This document shows, piece by piece, positions 18,196 through 25,162 of a DNA stretch of 25,162 bases. The position numbers were made by a program, and so were the translations under genes. Under the pieces are notes generated by a model. The model was not told the origin of the DNA, did not search any database, and saw only the letters and a list, made by a program, of their open reading frames with translations. The DNA is taken from assembly GCA_001430745.1 (NCBI GenBank), contig KQ482041.1:470493-495654 (forward strand), read 5' to 3'. Within the stretch, counting starts at the first letter, position 1; each line of letters begins with the position of its first letter. The stretch comes from Auxenochlorella pyrenoidosa. Lineage: Eukaryota > Chlorophyta > Trebouxiophyceae > Chlorellales > Chlorellaceae.

Positions 18196-20541
18196 ATGCC
18201 CGCGTTGCCGAACCTCTACAGGGTGCCACACGCAAATGTGGGCAGTCCAGATCGCGTATATGTCGTTGTTCGATCATTTGACGCCAGGTGCTTCTGCCAC
18301 TCGCCGCCGCTCTGCAACCCTCTAGGCCCACCCCCAGCCCACCGTCTTTTTGAGAGCTGCCTGCCTTCTTTCCCACCCGTGGTTCCTTGCAGGGAGCGGC
18401 CCGCAACCGATGGCGGTACCGCAGCGCCCCTGTTGCTGCGCCTCCTGGCTGTTGGATGGCTGATCGGCGGCTTCCTGTCGGTTGCCCTCGTTGCCACCGT
18501 GAGCGTGCTCAACCTGCACCGCCCCTGGGGCGCCGCCGGCGCGGTCCTGCTGGCGGGCCTGCTGCTGCTCCCGCTGCGTCTGCCGGCGCCGGCCTGGGCG
18601 CGGCGCTTCCTGGAGCTGTCGGTGGCGGAGACGCGGGCGTGGTTCCCCATCAGCGTTGCCTTCGAGGACGAGGCCGCGTTCAAGGGGCCTGCCGGCCCGT
18701 TTGTGATTGGTGGGTGTGACCCCCCGCTGCCGCCGGGCAGATGTGCTCCTGCTGGAGCAAATCATCGCTTGCAGCAGCCATGCCTCGCACCAGCCTGCGG
18801 TTCCATGAAAGGGCAGGCCCTGCTAGCCACTGCCCTGCCGACCAAATCACGAACGTGCTGCCCCTCCCTGCAGGGTACGAGCCCCACAGCGTGCTGCCTC
18901 TGGGCATGTGCGTCTTCCTGCCGCATGCGCGCGGCATGCCAGCCTGCTTGACCAACACCATCGTGGCGGCCACCAGCACGGTGCGCTCGGCAGCTCGTGC
19001 GGCTTGGCAGCAGCGCCTGCGTAGACCTGTGCTGACTGCTGGGCACACGGACAAGGACGCCAGCCTGCCTGCCCCCTTCCTTTCTCTGTGGCAGCAGCTG
19101 GAAAACCTGCTGTGACGCGTCCTCCCACCGTCGCGGGCCCGCCCGCAGGTGTTCCTTGCCCCGGGCATGCGGCACATGGCCCACTGGATGGGCTGCCGCC
19201 CAGCCTCGCGCCAGGTCAGCTGCGGGTGCATCCCGCCGGCCCAACCAAAGGGGCAGGTCCCAAAAGCAAGGGTGCGGCTGTGAAGCGGCAGACACAGGGG
19301 TTGTCGCCAGCTGTCGTGCCTCACAGACCTGCGACGTGCCCCAGCCGCTCTCCTCCACCCGCTGCGCGCCGGGTGTGCTGCCAGCCCTGCTCCCGCTGCC
19401 CCTCTGATGCCGCAGGTGCTGCGCAGCGCACTGGCGGGCGGCAGCAACGTGGCGCTGACCCCCGGCGGCGTCCAGGAGTGCTTCTACATGTCGACCGAGC
19501 CCGAGCAGGAGGTGGTGTTCCTCCGCAGCCGCACCGGATTTGTGCGGTGAGCCCTGTGGGCAGACAAGGCATGCCAGCTGCACGGGCTGCTTGCAGCAAC
19601 CTTGAAGGGTTGCCGGGGCGCTAGCAGCGCCGACTGTTGCCCCTGGGTAAGGACCACTGCCCTGCTGCAAAGGGTGATGCCCAGCTGCAGCCTGCAGGGT
19701 GCACCCGGATGGATACGCTGCCTGGCAACACGCGCGGCCACCTGTGCTGCCTTGCAGGCTGGCCATTGAGGCAGGCGCACCCATCGTGCCGGTGTTTGCT
19801 TTCGGACAGACTCCTCACTATAGGTGCGCCATCTCCGCATGGCCCAGTGGCACCTCCGGCTGAGCCAGGAGGAGGAGCCAGGGCCAGAGGGAGTGGCAGT
19901 CCTGCGCCATGCTCGCGTTGCGGGATCAAACCCCTGGCGCTGCTCCTCTGCAGGTTCTGGCGGCCCTTTATTGACTGGCCCCGCCGCCTCATACCGCCCG
20001 GTGCCATGGGCAGGCAAGCACGTGCAACCTGCGCGCTCGCTGCAGGATGGAGGCCTGGGCCTGCCCGTCCAGCCCTGCCCCCCCGAGGCGCTGTAGCGGG
20101 CGGGTGCACGGTTTTGCCAGGCGGGCACCTGTGCTGTGGAGCGCCGGCCTCTGACATTTCTTGCGCCTCTCCCTACCTGCGCAGCTTTGTGAGGAGGATT
20201 GGGTATGTGCCGCTGCTGGCGTGGGGCTGGCTGGGAACGGCTGTACCACGCCGGGTGAGGGCCTGGCCTGCCCCTGCTAGCCAGGTGCACTCCACTGGCT
20301 TGCGCACTCGCTGTGGCCCCCTTGCTCGCCTGCTGAGGCCAGCCCTGCCTTGCACTGCCCTGCCTCACAGGTGCCCATGCACGTGGTGGTGGGCAGGCCC
20401 ATCCCTGTGCAGCAGAGCGCGGCGCCGGGCCCGGAGGAGGTGCAGCGCACGCTGCAGCAGTACATTCAAGAGCTGTGCCGCATCTTCGAGCAGTACAAGG
20501 CGGCGGCGGGGCACCCGCACGCGTCGCTTACGGTTGTCTAG
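18196..20541 (+). CDS. DGAT2: type-2 acyl-CoA:diacylglycerol acyltransferase (9 exons, 359 aa)
   Basis: Exons 18196-18287, 18393-18709, 18874-18980, 19149-19214, 19416-19546, 19758-19823, 19954-20013, 20185-20254, 20371-20541, all in phase. It makes triacylglycerol from diacylglycerol and acyl-CoA in the ER. Family marks in order: two hydrophobic segments (about 44-67 and 78-92), EPHSVLPLG (139-147, the plant form of the HPHG active site), GMRHMAHWMG, PGGVQE (210-215), RTGFVRLAIEAGAPIVPVFA, FGQTPHYR and the closing VVVGRPIPV. Length fits the family. Intron 7 must use a GC donor (AG|GCAAGC at 20014) to keep phase. Start: MPALPNLYRV is the ATG whose exon ends AG|GTGCTT in the needed phase. Intron 1 is 105 bases and stop-free, so a longer N-terminus by retention is possible. 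Green algae usually have several DGAT2 (DGTT) paralogues; which one this is cannot be told. Confidence 0.9.
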
Positions 20542-20974
20542 GGGTGCGGCGGCGTGCCTGCCTGGCGCGCAGGATGCATGCATGCATCGAAGGAACCAAC
20601 CTTTCGATGACGGCGCCCCACCTGTGTTGCCATCCTCCATTCTGTTTCGCCTGGCCGCCTAGGACAGCTTGCTGCTGAGACATGCAGCCCACTGCTGCTG
20701 CGGCTGCACACACACTGCACTGTGTTCACCCTGACACTGTACAATCAACAATCCTGATAAATGGGTCAGATCAGCAAGAATGTGCCATTTCTGCATGCAC
20801 ATCCTGACGGGCCAGGACTTGCGCTGCCACATACTTGACGAGTTGGCCGGACAAAGACTGTTCCTCCCACCAATTATAATAATAAAATGTTCATTCCTCA
20901 ACCAAGGACAGGCGCACATCCGCAAGGGTCGGGAGCAAGGATCATGGGCACATGCGCCCAGCACCCTGCTACTA
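20542..20974. other. convergent 3' intergenic region, DGAT2 / GHMP kinase
   Basis: 433 bases holding both 3' UTRs. It contains GCATGCATGCATG near 20572-20584 and an AT-rich stretch 20872-20890 with AATAAA at 20881 on the plus strand, a possible DGAT2 polyadenylation signal though not the usual algal TGTAA. No gene seen. Confidence 0.5.
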
Positions 20975-23558
20975 CTACAACCCTCCTGCCGCCGCAGCCT
21001 GGAGCTCGGCCAGGCGCTGCTGTGCGGCCTGGAGCTCCTTCTGTTTCGCCGCCACCGCCGCCAGGGTCTGCTGCAACTGCTCGTGCAGCCCTGCTGCCGC
21101 CGACTCGTCATTTGCTGCGCTGGTGCTGCCGTTGGAAGCGGGGGGCGCCATGCCTGCTGGGGGTCCCGCTGCGCATGCAGCAGCGCTGGCGGCACCGGCG
21201 GCTGCAGGCGCCGCCCCGGCGGTGGGGGGCACGGTGAAGGGCATGCAGGCCATGCTCGGGAAGCTGGCCTCGATGATGCGGCACACCTCTGCCTGCTCCG
21301 CGGCGCCGCGGCACAGCAGCTGCGCGGTGCCGTCGCCCTGCAGGGGGCGGGGCCACGCGGGACGTGGCTGGCATGCAGGCGATGCGATCTGCCTGCACTG
21401 TTGCCTCACAGAGCACCCCAGGCCGTGGCGCAGAGGAGCTGCTCTCCTGAGCAGAGGTCTGAAGTGTGGAGTGTGGGTATCCAGGCGTGACCGGGCCCCG
21501 TGGCCGTTGTGTCACGACTGTGCTCCCTCCACTGGCCGTCCTGCGGGCCCTGCCCACCTGCGAGCCCACCCCCTTGCCGCCATGGATGAGGTGCTGGATG
21601 GGTGGGTGCGCCAGCACGGCATGCAGCACGGGGCTGGCCAGCTGGGAGGGGCAGAGCGGCGCCGCCCGCGCGGAGAAGAGCCGCTGCGCCTCGCTCATCA
21701 GCGCGCCCAGCTGCAGGGGGGCGACAGGTGGCAGCAGCAGGGAGCCTGCTTCAAAGCAGACAGAGCCTACACATACGCACATGGCATGCACGCCCTGCAG
21801 GGACAGCAAGGAGGCGGGCTCTCCGCCTGCAGCCGCACATGTCAACAGCAGAGAATGCACACGCCTCCAACCTGCTCCACATCGCCCGCCGCCATCAGCG
21901 CCAGCGCGCGCGCAGTTATGTCGGCGTTGATGCGCCCCAGCAGCTCCACGCACGCCCGCTGCTCGGGGGTGGTCGGGTGCGGGAAGGCAGACTGCAACGG
22001 GAAGGGCAGGAGCACAAGTCAGGGGCCTGGGGGCCACTTGCCAGGGGTCGGAAGGGCAGCCGCCACTTGCAGCAGGTGCCGACCCAAAGGGCACGTCAGT
22101 AGCTTGCACATGTGCGCTCTTGGTGAGGATGGAGAGGGGATAGGCATCGCACAGGGTCCACCAATCGACCGCCCAACCCAACCCGCGCGGCGCCTCCCAG
22201 GCCCCAGGCTCGCCTGCAGCCCCTCCAGGATGACCACGGTGTCCTTGCTGGCCGCCAGGTCCACAAGGACGAGGTGCAGCGGCGCCGCCACCGCCGCGCC
22301 CGCCACGCTCAGCACGTCCCCGTCGTACGTCATGAGCACGGGGGTGGAGCCAAAGGCGCAGGCCTGGTCCATCTTGCCGCACTGCGGCGGCAGCGAGAAA
22401 GGCACGGCTCGACTGGTGCAGCGTGATCAAGGCGCTGCGGGCTGGCATCCCGCACCGCTCGCACGCAGCACGTGACGCGACCCACAGATCGCGCGTGCAT
22501 CGGCCATGCTGCCGCCGCGAGCCAGCAGTAATCGCCCGCCGCCTACCCGCCCACCTGGGAGGGCGTCATGCGCTCCCCCTCGTACGCATACTGCATCTCG
22601 CCCCGCGTGGTCAGCCGCAGGGCGTGCACCCGGTTGAAGGCGCGTGCCACCAGCACGCACAGCGCGGCGGAGGAGGACAGGCCCTTCTTCAGGGGCAGCG
22701 TGGTGCTGCAGGGCGGGGAGCGTGGCGGGCCGGGGGGGAGGGGCCGGACGGTGGGGTGGTGCTGAGGGAGCACGCGCCGCGGCATCCAGGCCTCCCCAGG
22801 GTGTAGGCACCTCAATGTCCTGAGTACCCACGAGGACGTACCTACTACACAACGGCTTGGAGCGCAGGGCAGTCCTGGCGTTGCCTGCCAGGGCAGCTGG
22901 GGTGCCCCGCAAGCCCCCGCCCACACGGCCCGGGCCCCACCGGTAGTTGTCGATGGACAGGCCGCCGACGCCAAAGTCGACCAGCAGGCGGTAGGCGGTG
23001 CCCGCGGCGTACGACCAGAAGCCGCCCGCCTGCGCCTCCTGCATGCCAGGGAGGGCAAGTTGACAGGGGAGGGGTTGTTGGGGCTGGTGCCCTGGCGAGG
23101 CTGCGCCGGGAAACCCCCTGACGTTCCTGGCAGCCATTCATGCCCCACTTTCTGACCGCGCCTGCTCACCCTACCCTTGAGCCAAGCACCTCCGCACCTG
23201 CGCCAGCATGTCTGCATCCAGCGCGAACTCCCGCTCAGCAGAGGTGCCGTCGTCCTTGGTGGACCGTAGGCGCAGCACCGGCTCAGCCAGCGGCAGGACA
23301 CGTGCGTAGAGGCCCTGCTCCGTGCCCACCACGATTGTGCGCCCAGGGACTATGTCTGAGTTGTACCTGCTGGGTCCAGAACAGGGCGATGCTGTTAGAG
23401 AGGTAGCTTAGACGGCGATGGCGGCAGCGGCGGTGCTTGCGGCGTTGGCAGCAGGCTCACTTCCTCATTGCGCCCGCCCAGTCCGAGTGCTCGCCAAACA
23501 GGCACAGTCTGCCCGGTACGAAGAGCTCCAAGGCTTCTTGGGATTGCGACACCGTCAT
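20975..23558 (-). CDS. GHMP-family small-molecule kinase with coiled-coil tail (8 exons, 439 aa)
   Basis: Exons on the minus strand: 23558-23461, 23366-23198, 23038-22941, 22705-22555, 22381-22214, 21991-21872, 21710-21558, 21337-20975, all in phase. The three GHMP motifs are present. Motif 1: PGRLCLFGEHSDWAGA (residues 15-30). Motif 2: PLKKGLSSSAAL (126-137, ATP phosphate loop). Motif 3: GGKGVGSQGDG (about 312-322). CGKMDQACAFGS (173-184) carries the likely catalytic Asp177. The family phosphorylates sugars such as galactose or uronic acids, or mevalonate; the GEHSDW motif resembles sugar kinases more than mevalonate kinase, but the substrate is not assigned. After the kinase fold, residues about 402-436 are Gln/Glu/Ala/Leu-rich (LHEQLQQTLAAVAAKQKELQ and on), a predicted coiled coil unusual for the family. 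Intron 5 has a GC donor (AG|GCGAGC at 22213). No targeting peptide is obvious. Divergent from the transporter gene. Confidence 0.83.
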
Positions 23559-23910
23559 TTTGGCACTGGGGAGCGGCAGTTGCGAAAGCAGGAACGTAGG
23601 GCCTGTACAATCGAGTCCGCCTGCTGCACACTTGGCCAGCGATGCTGGACAACAAGGTCACGATTGCAAGCGGTTCCTTGCATTCTTTGTGCAAGCCCAA
23701 GCGTGGCAGGCCCAGCAGGGTGCCCAACAAAACGCCACTGAGTATCGGAGAGCCTCGGCATCATGATCTGGACCACCCTCAAAGACAAGCGACCTTGCAA
23801 ACTCGCCCTGTGCCCTGTCTAGCGATCCAAGCTTGGTGTTGAACGCAGGGCCTGTTGCCCGAGCTTGATAACAGGTAGCCCACAAAAGCCTCGAAGCAGA
23901 GGCCAGCGCT
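23559..23910. promoter_or_regulatory. shared divergent promoter region, GHMP kinase / Spinster-like transporter
   Basis: 352 bases between divergent starts at 23558 (minus) and 23911 (plus). It must hold both promoters and 5' UTRs. No gene or clear core element is visible. Confidence 0.5.
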
Positions 23911-25162
23911 ATGGCGGGTCTTGGCCGCTCAGGCGCCAGTGGGGCGGTCACTGGTGCTGCCGGGCCGGGCACCAAGCCAGCGGGTGCAGCGGGGCCTGCA
24001 CCACCACGCTGGGCCACACCTGGCCGCCTGCTGGCCCTCTTCTGCATCATGTGCCTCTTCATCTACATGGACCGAGGTGCGGGCTGCCTGGAGCACCGGC
24101 AATAATTGGCAGCCGCATGGACACGACGGCACAGCAGTCGCAGCTGCAGCGGTATCCTGCGTGCTCACATCTCCCGTGCTCACATCTCCTGTCGTGCCAT
24201 CTCTGTTGGCAGGCCTGATTGCGTCCAATGGGGTCAATGGCACAGCCGCCGCCAGTGGACAGCCTGGGTCAGGCATTCAGGGCGACTTTTCCCTCACGCT
24301 GTTCCAGGCGAGCAGCTGCTGCCTACCGCGCGCTGCCGCTGCTGCCTGCTCGTTCCCTGCCACTGACTAGTGCATTTGATGAACATCTCAAATGCTGTGT
24401 TGACTCGCTGTATCTGATGAGCGACCTGCCTGCAGCCTGCCCCCCTCTTGCTGGCTCGCATTTCTCCCCACTCGCTGAATGTGTCCTGCCCGCAGGATGG
24501 CCTGCTGCCGGCGGCCTTCATGGTGGGCCTGCTGGCCTCCTCCCCCATCTTCGCCGAGGCCTCCAAGCACCACAACGCCTTTCGGCTGATCGGCGTCGGC
24601 CTGGCGGTGTGGACCGCCGCCGCCGTGGGCTGCGGCCTGGCCCCCGGGTTCATGCCGCTGCTGCTGTGCCGCATGGCGGTGGGCGTGGGCGAGGCCTCCT
24701 TTGTTGCCCTGGCCGCGCCCTTCATCGGTGGGTGGCCGCCGCGGCGGCGGGTCCGTTCGTAGGGTTGTAACACCTGGGCGGCGTGGTGGTGCTGCGGCTT
24801 GCTGCAGGTGTCGGGCCTGCAGCCCGCCATTTCGCTGGCTGGGGCAGCGCTTCGCACCCCCCCATGCTGCCACCCCTCGGCCACCCCTTGCCCCACGCCA
24901 CAACTCGCGCCCTCCCAGCCTGCCGCCCTTGCTGCAGACGACCACGCACCCCCCAGCCAGAAGGCCCTCTGGCTGGGCCTCTTCTACTGCTGCATCCCCA
25001 CCGGCTACGCGCTGGGCTACATCTTTGGCGGCCTGGTGGGCGCGTCCCTGGGCTGGCGCGCCGCATTCCTGCTGGAGGCGGCGGCCATGCTGCCCTTTGT
25101 GGCCTTCTGCCTGCGCGCCCCGCCGGTCAGCCTGCGCGGCAACAGCGCTGCCGGCGCCGGCG
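23911..25162 (+). CDS. Spinster-like major facilitator transporter, 5' part (partial, runs off the window)
   Basis: Exons 23911-24076, 24213-24307, 24496-24727 and 24938 to the window end, in phase. After an Ala/Gly/Pro-rich N-terminus, LLALFCIMCLFIYMDRG starts TM1 and is followed by LIASNGVNGT, GIQGDFSLTLFQ and DGLLPAAFMVGLLASSPIFA, all marks of the Spinster (SPNS) branch of the MFS. Then AVWTAAAVGCGLAP, LLLCRMAVGVGEASFVALAA, PFIDDHAPPSQK and GYALGYIFGGLVGASLGWRAAF give helices 3-6 in the usual order. Animal Spinster proteins export lysosomal lysophospholipids or sphingosine phosphate; plant members are poorly known, so the substrate is open. Intron 2 has a GC donor (AG|GCGAGC at 24308); the joined LFQ-DGLL is conserved in the family, which confirms the junction. 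The C-terminal half is outside the window. Confidence 0.86.
24161..24190. repeat. 15-base tandem duplication in transporter intron 1
   Basis: GTGCTCACATCTCCC is followed at once by GTGCTCACATCTCCT, differing in the last base only. A third degenerate copy (GTGCCATCTCTG) follows close by. Confidence 0.85.

Overview
The window is GC-rich nuclear DNA from a green alga, most likely a trebouxiophyte of the Chlorella/Micractinium type. The genes are dense, alternate between strands, and are cut by many short introns (about 65-300 bases). Donors are mostly GTGCG/GTGAG and acceptors mostly CTGCAG. Protein families and the plant-type EPHS motif in DGAT2 point to Viridiplantae. I rebuilt exon chains by hand from reading phase, splice sites and protein-family motifs; no transcript evidence was available.

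Layout: (1) 40-146 (+), last exon of a gene with a hydrophobic C-terminal tail. (2) 434-2992 (-), ankyrin-repeat protein. (3) 3355-5153 (+), F-box/LRR-like protein, divergent from the ankyrin gene. (4) 5838-7621 (+) and 9324-11666 (+), two tandem SBP-box transcription factors. (5) 12681-14892 (-), RecX-family protein of the plant type. (6) 15140-17778 (-), jojoba-type wax ester synthase (MBOAT). (7) 18196-20541 (+), type-2 diacylglycerol acyltransferase, head-to-head with the wax synthase. (8) 20975-23558 (-), GHMP-family sugar kinase of unassigned substrate with a coiled-coil tail. (9) 23911-25162 (+), 5' part of a Spinster-like major facilitator transporter, divergent from the kinase.

The genes form no single pathway. 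The clear functional pairing is the divergent wax synthase/DGAT2 couple: both make neutral storage lipids from acyl-CoA and share a 417-base intergenic region. The most unusual features are a high share of GC-AG introns (8 of 50 reconstructed, all AG|GC donors), and the tandem SBP pair. Both SBP proteins lack the histidine ligand of the second zinc finger (Gln instead), share an unnamed C-terminal motif, differ in intron positions, and one carries an in-frame TAG followed by 117 further open codons.
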